Part shown: in pieces, positions 32,693-44,344 of the stretch
How the letters are laid out: each line of letters begins with the position of its first letter
Numbering within the stretch: the first letter of the stretch is position 1
DNA from: Tubulanus polymorphus
Lineage: Eukaryota; Nemertea; Palaeonemertea; Tubulaniformes; Tubulanidae
NCBI RefSeq assembly: GCF_964204645.1
Contig: NC_134033.1
Span: 10,264,231-10,328,230, forward strand
DNA length: 64,000 nucleotides
Reading direction: 5' to 3'
Notes under the pieces: generated by a model
What the model saw: the letters and a program-made list of their open reading frames with translations, nothing else
The model's database searches: none
Told to the model about the DNA's origin: nothing
Made by a program: the position numbers and the translations under genes

Positions 32693-34924
32693 ATGTCGGG
32701 AAATCCATTCCTGATCGGGAGATTTGACGCATTCCACTTGCAGAAATATTTATTTGTTATTATTTTATTCGTGATAATCAGCATCATTTCATATCTGAAC
32801 GAGACATCGAAGTAAGTTCGTCATTCAGGCGGCTCATGCCACCACAGGGGGCTCGTATCAAGAGTTGTAGGTAATGGAAAAAACGATAATCTGTTAATCC
32901 ATTATGTATAGGCCTAATAATAGTCTATTTATTAATTGATGAGACCTGTTTTTCTGGGATATTTTGCTTACTTTTTGGGGTACATACCTCATTTATGTCT
33001 TAACAGAATGCCAAAAATCGCGGACAACTACTGAATATTCGATATTATTCCAGTTCTGTACCGATTAGATGGATTGGCAAAAAGACTTCTTAAGTCCAGT
33101 TGAATAAGAGAGAAAATCCTCCATTTTGTGAAATTTCTTGAATTTTTACATTGTCACCATGCCTACGAAATGAAGTTATTTTTCTTGGGGTCCCAACAAC
33201 TAAATCAGGATGGCGTAGACATGGTAACAATGTAAAAATTCAAGAAACAGACATTAGTATATATAAAATAACAAGGAGGCTAACGACGCTCACAAACTAC
33301 TCAACTTCAGTCACTTTCTATAATCCAGGGATGATATGAAAGCTGATAGCTTCCTGCTTCTAACGAAACTAATCCCGTTAACTTCCAATGAAAAACTTCG
33401 TGAATTATTTGTGTTTGAACGCGAAATTAAGGCCGAAATCGTTCGTACCGAAATATGCTATGACGCCTGTTTTCGCCTATATTTTCTGAATATTGCGGTT
33501 GTTTCGTTATTCGTTTCGTTATTGAAGTTAACGGGATTAGTTTCGTTAGAAGCAGGAAGCTATTAGCTTTCATATCATGCCCGGATTATCGAATTTGGAT
33601 GAGAAATAACGAAATAGTAAGCGACTGAAGTTGAGTATTTTGTGATCGTCGTTAGCCCCCTTGTTATTTCATATATACTATAGACATAGGATTAACAGAT
33701 TATAGTTTTTACATAACCTACAACTCTGATACGAGCCCCTGTGCATATATACCACCAACAACAGACCTCTGATCCAAATATCAATCTGCAGCAAACAGCC
33801 TAAATCTCTGAATGAACATATGGTCAACCCCCGATATGCCACCCTCCCATATACCGCCGCCTACTGCCAGATACCGCCATACTCTCTATACCGGGTACCG
33901 CCAAAATCATTCTGCAGCGATGTGGACGTTTATATCGGAAGTTGAATGCATTAATGTCTATTGCAACTTGTCTCGTGAGGACATCAGGTGGACTGCTTGC
34001 TCAGTCAGTTTCGATGGTATATATACGACCTGATATAAGTCTTAAAATAGGACCAGAATGGGCTGGCAGTTGAACCTACGAGCAATCATCTTGAGATAAT
34101 TGCTTGTAAGGTTGAACTAACATCGTTTTTTAATCCATTCTACTAAGGATTGCAAAAAATTCTTCAACCGCCGGCCACTTATACCACCTACTGGTCAGAG
34201 GTACCACCAAAACTGACCGAGCTAGGACACCCGATATCCAAAAGACATTAGACTTTCCTAGGGTTTAGGGTCAAGAGGCTGCAGGTTCGGGATAACTGTA
34301 TGAATTTGTTTGTGGTTTTCTGGATTCAACTTTTTGAAATCTGCTGAAAATTTACTCGCCAAAAGGTGTTTACTAAGTAAAACTATTTGCTGTTCTTTTA
34401 GGACTTCGAACATTCCTAGATTTATAGCCGGTAGAAATAGAATGGTAATCAGGGATACTGCGCTGCATCTGCACAAACAGTGGCGCCGCTCGGAGCGATC
34501 GGTTTCAGACGACGACGCAGGCCGCGGCACCGGCGACGTTCAAAAACTGTCATTCATCAAACCACATTCAACACTCGAAATCAGTGAAATGAAAGTTTCT
34601 AATTCGCTAATTCTAATTAGCAATGGATCGATGACAATTACCAGCAAGGCTGCGTCATCTGGGACCGGAAGGGCTGCATCATCTGCCACCAGCAGGCCCG
34701 CATCATCTGAAATTGCGTCACCCAGAACTGCTTCCAATCGGACTAAATCAAAATCTATCAGTAAAAACGACAATATAAAGTTACCGTTCAATAATGTAAG
34801 GATTCCAGGGTCACCTCCGACATTCATTAACAAGATAATCGATCGCTTAATAGTTAGGGTAAAAAGGGGACAGAAAAGAGGGGGCATGTTTTTTCATAGA
34901 AATAACTCATCAATTTTGAAATAA
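32693..34924 (+). CDS. Probable type II membrane protein, two exons, family unknown
   Basis: Exon 32693-32811 has a strong donor (TCGAA|GTAAGT) and joins in phase 2 to exon 34402-34924 (TTTTAG acceptor), giving 213 aa. About 18 residues precede a hydrophobic segment (YLFVIILFVIISIISYL), followed by NETS, a potential N-glycosylation site. This is the layout of Golgi type II enzymes. The remainder is basic and Ser/Thr/Ala-rich (SSGTGRAASSATSRPASSE), with no catalytic domain, and ends FHRNNSSILK. AATAAA at 35163-35168 could be the polyadenylation signal. A GTAAGG donor-like site at 34796 inside the last exon could lead to another exon that I cannot find. I do not recognise the protein. The intron holds two inverted-repeat elements. 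Alternative: the first exon belongs to a longer gene with other 5' exons. Confidence 0.45.
33134..33247. mobile_element. 114-bp palindromic MITE
   Basis: Inverted ends TTTCTTGAATTTTTACATTG and CAATGTAAAAATTCAAGAAA, extending to CCTACG/CGTAG inside, with a loop of about 45 bp. Lies seven bases from the next element. Confidence 0.75.
33255..33680. mobile_element. 426-bp foldback element with about 140-bp arms
   Basis: Ends TAGTATATATAAAATAACAA and the complement of TTGTTATTTCATATATACTA. Arms continue through GCTAACGACG, CAACTTCAGTC, GAAAGCTGATAGCTTCCTGC and AACGAAACTAATCCCGTTAA. The end sequence resembles the inner unit at 28682-29082. Confidence 0.8.
34072..34115. repeat. Short palindrome related to that at 49530-49577
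   Basis: CCTACGAGCAATCATCT followed at once by AGATAATTGCTTGTAAGG, an imperfect hairpin. The core CTACGAGCAATTATCT recurs as a perfect palindrome at 49530-49577. Confidence 0.55.
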
Positions 34925-35888
34925 TCTATAGGTTTGATTTGATCAAACTCTAGTTCGCTGTGTATGTCTCATCTCTCAACACCTGTGATGTGTTCTTCTG
35001 CCATAGTTATTTTTGTTTCTTAAGTGAATTGATTTGAGATTTGGTACTGGTTCACTTTTACTGAACGTTATATTTGTTTGTGTAATCAAAATTGCAATCA
35101 TTTAGTCGAACAAAATGTATTTTAATATGGTGAATATTTACTATAGTTGTCTATGTTTTCTGAATAAATGTCTGGAAAAAGGTTATAAATTTCGTCTTCA
35201 CGAATTCTTTGTTCACTATTGGAAAGATCTCTGACCCCTTTTCCGCAATTTGTAATTTTGTAAATATGAATTTATCTGTTATCAACAACCCGCATGCCGG
35301 CACCCGCCAAGAACTGCGAAAGACTGCTAAATTAATTTTTTCTCCAAGGTCCTGCCACCTGTGTACGTAAAATCTAGCACTGGTAAGTGTTGACGTCGGT
35401 GACCGGCAGGTGCTGCCATCTTCTATATGTCAAGCGAACTACGAATCAAAACATCCGGGAAGTTTTAAAATGGCGGCGCCTGATGGCTTGTAATATCGGG
35501 TTATTTCGAGGTGGTTTTTAGCGCCATACGGAGTATAACTAACTGAATCGGCGTCGATGAATTCATCACATTCAAGCTATATTCTCGATTGTTTCGATGA
35601 CGTTCATTAACAGGTGATTAATTAATTCAAACGAGTCTTAATTGAATGAACCAGTGATCACTGACAGCTCTCGTCGAAGAGAGAATGCGGAAGTAGTAAA
35701 TGATGATGAATACATCCCAGCAGCAGCAGTAGGTAGTTGGCAGTAGTCCTCGCTGAAGCTACTGCTGCTGAATCTGATGTTTATGCAGGTGCACCAGCCT
35801 CTGAAAATGCTGTATTAAAAGGCCAGGCACTGACTGACAAGAAGAGTAACGAACGTTAAACTCGGGAGAGGAGGGTAGCGTACACCAC

Positions 35889-36429
35889 CAGGCGGCGCAG
35901 ATCCAGGATTTTTTCCAGGACGGGGTTCATAAAGAATGTTATTGTTAAACCGCTGACTAAAATCTCTGATAGGGGGGCCTAGGTGGCATATTGTTTGGGA
36001 AAAACTTGGGAATTTTGAAATAATAATTCCCGGTTTGGAAATATTTGGGAATTTGAAAAATTTTCCTCAGCGCAGGGAAATACTTGGGAAATTCATTGCA
36101 TTTCACATTATTGCATTTGCCAAGGGCAACTTTCTTCAGCAATTTCCCTTGAAAATCGCCTTTATCAACCAGTCACCATTTAAATGTTGACTGTTGAATG
36201 ACGATATGTGTTCATTTCCATTTGGGAAAATTGAAAAATCACCCATGAAATACTTGGGAAAAACTTGGGAATTTTGAATTCATAAAATTGTGGGGACCTT
36301 TGATTATGTAATACTGTTTGCTTATTTTGTCTTGAGTACATTCCTTCAAGAAGACGATTAAAAAAATTTTGTTTGGTAGCTGAGCAGGGGGGCTATGACC
36401 CCTGAGACCCCCCTCTGGATCCGCGCCTG
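35889..36429. mobile_element. 541-bp hAT-like MITE
   Basis: Ends CAGGCGGCGCAGATCCAGG and CCCTCTGGATCCGCGCCTG, matching the family at 30903-31386. The interior has repeated TACTTGGGAAAAACTTGGGA motifs and no transposase. Confidence 0.65.
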
Positions 36430-36527
36430 TACAAACTTGTCATCAAGAAACGTGAAACATTTGAACAAATGAAATATTTTTTAATATCAGTTATTATAGG
36501 TTTCTTATTGCACAATTCATAAATTCG

Positions 36528-36820
36528 TTAACCCTTTCAGTGCGTCTACACTGCAGTAGGTGTATGAATCAGTTATAGATTTTGCTAGTACACCGCACTG
36601 CGGTGTATTGATGTAATTAGTAATTAGTTTTTATCTCTTGAAAAATGGCAGCACCTGTCAAACATAGTGAAATACTAATAACTAACGATACACCGCGCCG
36701 CAGTGTAGACGCACTATAGTGGTATTCCCATTATTCAACACACTAGGGTGGAATTTTTCAAAATTTTCAAATTATCTTCAGCACTATAGGATATTAATTA
36801 GTCAGCACTGAAAGGGTTAA
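36528..36820. mobile_element. piggyBac-like MITE, copy 1 (293 bp)
   Basis: Flanked by TTAA on both sides, with inverted ends TTAACCCTTTCAGTGC and GCACTGAAAGGGTTAA. TTAA targets and CCC-starting ends are features of piggyBac elements. The interior has ACACCGC-type inverted motifs. A close copy is at 39616-39911. Confidence 0.85.
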
Positions 36821-36906
36821 ATATGGTTTAGACCGTGATTTATTAGTAATAGAGATCTTGTCTGATTTGTAGGCTGCGATGATGAGATGACTGACGGTCT
36901 CACAGA

Positions 36907-39900
36907 ATGGGCGGACGTTATTCACATCATGCTAAACGTCAACCTCGACTCAATAAATGTCAGATACCGTGGTTACTGCGCGGAGCTATACGCAGCAACA
37001 ACATCGAAACGTTACAGTATTTACTGAGTCATCCGCACGAAGTGAATCCGAGTATGGTTATAGATGGACACAGTCCTGTTAATCTAGCTATACAATACGG
37101 GCATATACAATGTGTTAAAATGCTTATCAAAGCAGGTAAGATCAGCTTAAGCACTTCATTAATCCCTCTGCAGCCTGAGCAGCCCTAAGACGATCCGCTT
37201 TCTGGACCCTACAACCCTCAAGGCAATCTGCAGTCTGGACCCCGCACCCCCTCAGACAATCTGCTGTCTGGACGCTTCAACCCCTCAGACAATCCGCTTT
37301 CTGGACCCTACAACCCTTAAGACTATCTGCAGTCTAAACCCTGCACCCCCTCAGACAATCTGCTGTCTGGACGCTTATACCCCTCAGACAATCCGCTTTC
37401 TGGACCCTACAACCCTTAGACAATCTGCAGTCTGGACCCCGCACCCCCTCAGACAATCTCCTGTCTTGGACGCTTCAACCCCTAAGACGATCCGCTTTCT
37501 GGACCCTACAACCCTTAGAAAATCTGCAGTCTGGACCCCGCACCCCCTCAGACAATCTGCTGCCTGGACCCTCCAACCCAAAGACAATCTGCAGTCTGGA
37601 CCCCGCAATCCCTCAGACAATCCGCTTTCTGGACCCTACAACCCTTAGACAATCTGCAGTCTGGACCCCACACCCCCTCAGACAATCTGCTGTCTGGATG
37701 CTCCAACCCATCAGACAATCCGCTTTCTGGACCCTACAACCCTTAGATAATCTGCAGTCTGCTCCCTCCATCCCCTCAAATAATCTGCAGTCTGTAGGCC
37801 TGCCCTGCACCCCTTCAGACAATGTGCTGTCTGGACCCTCCAATCCTTTTGACAATCTTCAGTCTGTACCCTGCTCCCCTCAAACAATATGCTGTCTGAA
37901 CCCTCCAATCCTTTTGACAATCTGCTATCTGTACCCAGCAACCCTCAGACAATCGGCTGTCTGGACCCTCGAACCCCTCAGACAATCTGCAGTCAGGACC
38001 TCGCACCCGTTTAGACAATCTGCTGCATAGATCCCCCAATCCCTCTCAGTCACACAATCTGCTGTCCGTGGGACTTTGGTGTAGAGTAGACAATAGGTTA
38101 TCTCGAGGGATGAAGGGTACGGACCTGGAAATATTGAAGATTAAAAGTTTTTATTCAATTCGATGTTTTTGTTATTAGTAGGTTGTAATATGATGTAATT
38201 GTAATTTGTAGGTTGTAATTTACGTCAATGCGATGCACCTGTTTATCCACTGATCCAAGCCGCGATCCACGCCAGACCTGAAATTATCGAATTACTATTA
38301 AAAAGTGGATGTGACGTGAACGCATTTAATGAGAACAATGAAAATGCATTACATTCCATAGTACAGAGTAATTCTCCTAAACTAGTGGAAGTTGTCACTT
38401 TATTGGGTAAGAATTCAAAAGTCACATTTCAAGCTCAGTCACATTTCAATTCAGCCAAACTGGATGAAGTCGCATCTATTTTTATAAATCCCAATTTTGT
38501 ATTTTCTATCTATTCACTGATTATGAGTTGTCATTTGGATCAGTCATTAACATTAGAAACATCACACCTACAATGACTTCAGTAAGTTAGATCAGTCAGT
38601 CCTGGACCCAGTTACATCTGGACACCACAGTTCTGCAGTCAGTTCCACAGTTCTAGAGTCAGTTCCACAGTTCTGGAGTTAGTTCCACACTGCGGCACTC
38701 AGTGCCACAGTTCTGGATCCAGTTCTACCATTACTGGAGCGGGTTCCATGGTTACTGGACTCAGTTCCACAGTTCTAGAGTCAGTTCCACAGTTCTGCAG
38801 TTAGTTCCACACTGCGGCACTCAGTGCCACAGTTCTGGATCCAGTTTTACCATTACTGGAGCCAGTTCCATGATGACTGGACTCAGTTCTGGAGTCAGTT
38901 CCACAGTTCTAGAGTCAGTTCCACAGTTCTGGAGTTAGTTCCACACTGCGGCACTCAGTGCCACAGTTCTGGATCCAGTTTTACCATTACTGGAGCCAGT
39001 TCCATGATGACTGGACTCAGTTCTGGAGTCAGTTCCACAGTTCTAGAGTCAGTCCCACAGTTCTGCATTCAGCTCCACAGTTCTGGACTCATTTCCACTG
39101 TTACTGGAGCGTGTTCCACAGTTTTGGACTCAGTTCCGTGCATTGTTGGTTTTGCTAAAACATTGGAGAAATGTACTCAATAATAAGTCTCGAGAGTCAA
39201 ACTTTACAGAGAAATTAATCTGCTATAATTGATAGACGAGTTCGCTGTCATATATTTTCAGTTGCTGGTGGAATAGATGTGAATAAACAAGACGCTTCGT
39301 CGATTTCGCCTCTTCATAAAATGTGTTACGAAACGTGCGTCGAACTACTGAAAGCGCAACGTTTAAATATGAACATCAAAACTATAAACGGCGACACGCC
39401 GCTGAAGTGCGCGATAGAGAGCCACCAACTCGAGGTCGTCGAAGCGTTACTAGAGAAAGGATGTAACGTCGATGAGAAGGATTGCGCCGGCATGACCGGT
39501 CTGATGGTGGCCTGCGAACAGGGCTCGCACAGTCTCGCGTTGTGTCGCGCGATCGTTAAAAACGGCTGCTGTCTCGACCTGGTGAGTCGATTCACGATTC
39601 CAGTCTATTGCTAGTTTAACCCTTTCGGTGCGTCTACATCGCATTGCGGTGTATGAATCGGTGATGGATTTTGCTAGTACACCGCAATGCAGTGTATTGA
39701 TTTAATTAGTAATTAGTTTTTATCTCTGTTGAAAGATGGCAGCACCTGTCGAACATAGTGAAATATTAGTAACTAACGATACACCGCGCCGCGATGTAGA
39801 CGCACTATAGGGGCATTCCCGTTATTCAACACACTCGGGTGGAATTTTTCAAAATTTTCAAATTATCTCCAGCACTATATGGTATTGATTAGTCAGCACT

Positions 39901-42900
39901 GAAAGGGTTAACCCTTTCGCTAAGTGGTACACAGTCACCGGTGACCCGCATATTCATAGAGAATTGTCACAATACCCATGCACGCAACCTATCGCGAAAC
40001 CTTCGAAGTACTGTCATTTCGAAAATTTAGTGGATCAATATCAATTTATATATTTCTCTAATTGGGCGGACCACCTTGCTACACTTAAAAGCCATAAATC
40101 TTTTTTTTCATCAAAGGGAATTTTACCATCAAATTCTCAGGTAATCATCAAAACATACTGCAGAATATGAAAGCAGGCTTTGCTTAGCAATTGGTCGGAT
40201 ATCCGAATTTTATTTGATATTTTTCTGAAAAGCTATATATTATATAGATAATGCTAATTAGGTCACGTAATTAATTTCTTTATCACCATAATGTTTGGAC
40301 ACTACATTGGCCTCTGTGGGTGCAGTACCCCTTTCATAACACATCGGTTATAAAATCTTTATACCAGGGGTTTTAGTAAAATCACCAAACAATTTCGATT
40401 TCCGTCTCAGGAACAGTGGGTTGGTATATGGCCAGTACTAAAAGGGTTAAAGCATTGATTTACTAATGAGAAAAGTTTATTCAAATTTCATTGAAATGTA
40501 GAAGGAGAGAAATTAAAGCGCGGTAACCCCTGGGGAGGATCCAGGGTCCAATTTAAACTGCCTCACCAAACAAACAGGCCTCTTTAAAAAAAAAAACTTT
40601 CCAGAAATACTGGATGTGTACGATTGAATATTCGAAACACCATTCAGGACTACAAGGAAACAATAGCTTGAGGCACACCCTCTGGAAGTTGTGCTCGATA
40701 AGACATTTGAAAAGTTTTCTAATTCATTTCTTCGAATTTTTTATCCCTCCAAGATGGGCATTTCGGATATTTATCAGCGCTTCATGCGAGGCATGTGAGG
40801 TACCCTAAAACTGCCACTGATCCCAGTACTGCTTGCGATCCTGGTGGATCCTCGCTTGCCACGGTAGCATTGCCCGGGCGTATCCCTTTGTTAGCAGTGG
40901 TTGACATCTATGGCGTAATACCGATGCTGCGAAACGGTAAACAGTACCACCCAACCATGATACGATATCACCAATAAAGATAGATCATTTTCTTCAATTT
41001 TACCAGAGTAGTTTATTGGAGGAAAATATCATTGTTAAGTGCGCCGTGTTGTATCATCAATCAGTTGACTGACAGTTTATTGTAAAATTCCTTCGGTTCG
41101 GCTATATTCTAAGATAAGTTTTCACTTTAATGATGCCCTGCTCGCCTCCTGCTCACTCACGAGGCGGTAGCAGCCCCTTACGCACTCGGCAGATAGGATT
41201 TGCTTTGTAATGCGCGCCGGGAAAAATAACTTTTGTCTTCTCCACGCGTTGAACACCACAGCAGTGATTACATTTACACGTTGTTTGTCGTAAATTGCAA
41301 TTTCGCGATGGTTATTTGCCGCTACTGTAGTTTTTTTAAATTGAAGCGGCCTCGGTAGTTCAGTGAGATATGGCGTTGCTGTTGCATATCAGTGCTAAGT
41401 GGGTTTGAGTCCTGCTGACTGCTTACAGTGTGCGGGCAACACTTCAAAGGCCGTCCCACCGTGAGGTTAAATGAAAAATGGGAAACCGAGAACCGAACGA
41501 CGTAAACAAACAAAAAGACAAACAAGTCAGGCTATTTCATCAGCCCGCCTCAGTGACACCAAAGCTCTCTGTGCGACGTTTTGATGCGTACGTTTGTCCG
41601 GTTGATCTACCTATTTTATGTATCGTTCTGTTTTCGTTTTCATTATTCAGCAATAGGGCCTAACAGTTCATGCAAGAAAAACCACAGTCAGTCGAGATTA
41701 CCCTTACAGTTGTACGTCGTTTATACGTGTTGGCGAAAGTGCCGAAATTCTTGTATTTAAATGTGTTTTTGTATCCAAATCTTGATTGATATAAATCTAT
41801 TGGCTGGAACATGATGGAAAACATCAGAATAAACTAGTTTCGTCTTTAACAGAATCGCATTAATGAGGTTTAACAATAAAAATAGCGTAGGCTAAATCGG
41901 CGTTTGGCAGAAAAATTAGATTCATTTTCAGCATAAATGAAAATCGTACATTTAAGACCTTAAGTCTGTGGTCCTCCCAATCAACATCGTCGTAGAACAT
42001 TTGCCGGCAGATGTAAGACATTGACCACTTAATACCTTACCGCAGTATAATCTATCAATGCTTCGAGGCCCATGGGCCTCTTGTTGTATGTACGAAATCA
42101 ATTTTTGAGCGAGTGATCGACTGTGTGTGTCTTGTCGTTGTAGGTTGATAATCAGGGTATGACCGCTCTGCACCGAGCCTCTTACTGCGGCCATGAACAA
42201 ATCTGTCAAATGATTTTGGATAACGGTTCACAGGCGTTGAACAAACAGGATAAAAATGGTCGAAGTCCTCTTTATCTCGCGACAAGTCGAGGTATAGTTC
42301 GTCTCTGTATCTTACAATTTCCGGTGTGAGGGCTGTATATCAGTTTCTTAAGGTTTTTGATTGTCTGTATTTCAGGACACACCGATGTAGTTGAATATTT
42401 GATTCTGTTAGGAGCCGATATTTCACTTCCAAACAAAGAAGAAAAATCTCCGCTTTACGTTGGTAAGTTATGCCCAGTTCCCCTCCCCCCCCACCTCTTC
42501 TGAGTTCAGTCCTCCTCCCCCCACACTTCTGAATTCGATCCCCCTCCCTCCCCTACACCACTTAGCCCAGCCCTCTCCTTCCCCTACACTTCTGATCACA
42601 GTCCCCTCTTTCCACTACACTTCTGAGTTCAGTCCCCCTCCCTCCCCTACACCTCTGAGCCCAGTCCCCTCCCTTCCCTACACTTCTGATCACAGTCCCC
42701 TCCTGCAGCTGCACGTCTAAGTTCAGTCCCCTCCCTCATCTGAGCAGTGCCCCCTCCCTCCACTACAGGTCTGAGTTCATTCCCCGTACCCCCTCCCTCC
42801 ACTACATGTCTGAGTTCATTCCCCCGTACCCCCTCCCTCCACTACACGTCTGAGTTCATTCCCCATACCCCCTCCCTCCACTACACGTCTGAATTCATTC

Positions 42901-43857
42901 CCGTGCCCCCTCCCTACACTTCTGAGTTCGTACCCCCTCCCTCCCCCACTCCTCTAAAGTCCCTCTCCTTCCCCTACACGTCTGAGCTCAGTCCCCCTCC
43001 TGCCACTACACTTCTTAGATCAGTACCCCGTCCCCACAAAGTTCTGAGTTCAGGCCCCTCCCTCTCCCACACTTCTGAGCTCAGTTCCACAGGTCTGTAT
43101 TTGGCGGATATTCAATCGTTTGTGTCATTTCAGCGGCATATTTTGGACACCTGGAGATTGTGGCTAGTTTATTATCAGCTGGGGTTGATATAAATCAATC
43201 TGATTCTCACAATAAAACTGCTCTTTACGTCGCTACGTACCACGGTAGAACTGACATCGTTAACTTATTAATTAAAAACCAAGCAAGTGTGAATCGTTGT
43301 GATAAAAATGGTAAATCTCCACTTTACATCGCGGTCTTACACGGCAACTTACAAATAGCCGAGGCTCTTATTAGAGGTGAGTCTGTCATTCGCTGGCAAT
43401 AGCTGTCATCCACTGTCACTGGCTGTCGTGTCCATTCCCTGAAAGGCCGTCGTATTTTTGAAACGTGCTATTTTGTGTCGTTTTCACACTAGGCGGCGCT
43501 AACGTGAATTGGCCGGACAAGGACGGACTGGTGCCGTTGCATATGGCGGTGAAATTCCCGAAACTGGACATCCCGATGGTGAAATTGTTGCTGTCGGCCG
43601 GTTGCGACCCGTTGAATCTGTACAGTTTCACCCAGTGGCTGCTCGCCAACAATATCATCCCGGACGACTGCATCACCGGCGACGGCGAGTTTAACGCGTG
43701 GCTGCAGCACGAGAAGAAAAACGTCGTGTGTTTGCGCAGGCTGTGTCGCACGGCGATACAAACCGCCCTCGGCCAGCCGGACCTGCTGCGAGCGAAAGTG
43801 CGAGAGTTGCCGATTCCGAATCAGTTGCAGAACTATCTGTCGTTGAAACCGTTATGA
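36907..43857 (+). CDS. Ankyrin repeat and SOCS box (ASB-type) protein
   Basis: Seven exons, 36907-37135, 38212-38406, 39262-39581, 42144-42291, 42376-42462, 43134-43376 and 43493-43857, join in frame to 528 aa. There are about eleven ankyrin repeats, with TPLxxA-type helices visible as HSPVNLAIQYGHIQCVKMLI, GDTPLKCAIESHQLEVVEAL, GMTALHRASYCGHEQICQMI, KTALYVATYHGRTDIVNLLI and KSPLYIAVLHGNLQIAEALI. The C-terminus is a SOCS box (LRRLCRTAIQTALGQ, then IPNQLQNYLSL) with the Leu-Cys of a BC box and a Cul-box-like LPIPNQL. ASB proteins use this to bind elongin B/C and cullin 5 as substrate receptors of ubiquitin ligases; the substrate is unknown. Introns cut repeats mostly in phase 1 at the Gly of the loop, fitting repeat-wise exon duplication. 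Three introns contain large minisatellites. I cannot say which ASB subfamily it belongs to. Confidence 0.9.
37195..38075. repeat. Minisatellite in ASB intron 1 (about 40-bp half-units)
   Basis: Units read ACAATCTGCAGTCTGGACCC with CGCACCCCCTCAG, alternating with ACAATCCGCTTTCTGGACCC with TACAACCCTTAG; some carry CTGCTGTCTGGACGC. There are over 20 half-units. Open frames on both strands result from the repeat. Confidence 0.85.
38590..39150. repeat. Minisatellite in ASB intron 2 (CAGTTCCACAGTTCTGGAGT)
   Basis: About 22-bp units with a higher-order repeat of roughly 130 bp (compare 38770-38890 and 38895-39015). It is the reverse complement of the array in paralog 2 intron 5. In each host gene the array runs in the same direction relative to transcription. 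Confidence 0.85.
39616..39911. mobile_element. piggyBac-like MITE, copy 2 (296 bp)
   Basis: TTAA-flanked, with ends TTAACCCTTTCGGTGC and GCACTGAAAGGGTTAA; highly similar to 36528-36820. It begins 35 bases after the donor of ASB exon 3. Confidence 0.85.
39908..40450. mobile_element. piggyBac-like MITE of a second type (543 bp) sharing a TTAA with copy 2
   Basis: Starts TTAACCCTTTCGCTAAGTGG and ends CCAGTACTAAAAGGGTTAA. Only the first ten bases of the ends match the other type, and the interior is unrelated. Its left TTAA is the right TTAA of the neighbouring element. Confidence 0.7.
41346..41425 (+). repeat. tRNA-like segment, possible SINE head
   Basis: CTCGGTAGTTCAGTGAGATA resembles a tRNA A box region and GTGGGTTTGAGTCCTG a B box, about 45 bp apart. 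The acceptor ends do not pair, so it is not a functional tRNA gene. Confidence 0.4.
42475..43095. repeat. Pyrimidine-rich minisatellite in ASB intron 5
   Basis: About 30-35-bp units, CCCCTCCCTCCCCTACACTT with CTGAGTTCAGT, roughly 18 copies, fading out shortly before the exon 6 acceptor at 43133. It leaves a long C/T-rich strand in the transcript upstream of that acceptor. Confidence 0.85.
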
Positions 43858-44123
43858 CTGACGCCTATTAACACTCGTCTGCGCTCCTCGGTAATCGTTC
43901 TGTTTCAGTTGTTTTTATCCAGGTATCAAACTTAATGTCGATATCGATAGTTATTGACATTACTGCAGGCCCGTAGGCCGAGGGGGTTTACTTGTTATTC
44001 GGCTGATAATGCCCTTTTTCTGGGATGTACTTATTTGATTTAAACCCTTATAATTCTTTACCTAGGGCATGCTTTCCACTAAAGGACACTTTCATTGACG
44101 CAAAAGGGCAATTTCCATGCATA

Positions 44124-44344
44124 AGGCTAAACAAAAATGATACCTTGTTTCTCCGCAGCGGCCAGGTCATTTTTGTAAAATATGATAAAATTTATAAACA
44201 GTTCATTTCTATAGCGGCCGGGTCTGTTATGGTAAAATTGATCACGATTTTTAAAAAAGTAATGTATAGGGTAGATAGGCGGCTGGCCGGGTCAACATTT
44301 AAGCTCAGCAGAGCGGAGAAACAAGGTATCAATTTTTTTTAGCC
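44124..44344. mobile_element. 221-bp MITE, GGCTAAACA family, second copy
   Basis: Ends GGCTAAACAAAAATGATACC and GGTATCAATTTTTTTTAGCC with TTGTTTCTCCGC/GCGGAGAAACAA just inside. It matches 18713-18925 in inverted orientation. Confidence 0.75.

Larger units (their letters stand above)
34925..36906. other. Intergenic interval before the ankyrin/SOCS-box gene
   Basis: Contains the presumed polyadenylation signal of the upstream gene, a GC-richer stretch at 35340-35560 that could be a promoter or untranslated exon (GATTTGTAG before GCTGCGATG near 36873 could be an acceptor leading to the start codon at 36907), a hAT-like MITE and a piggyBac-like MITE. No additional coding exon is seen. Confidence 0.45.

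Noticed and set aside
37384-38039. Cys/Leu-rich open frames on both strands
   Set aside because: Products of the ASB intron 1 minisatellite; both strands and several frames are open for the same reason.
42460-43193. Pro/Ser/Thr-rich open frames as a mucin-like protein
   Set aside because: They come from the C/T minisatellite in ASB intron 5, between exons with matching phase.
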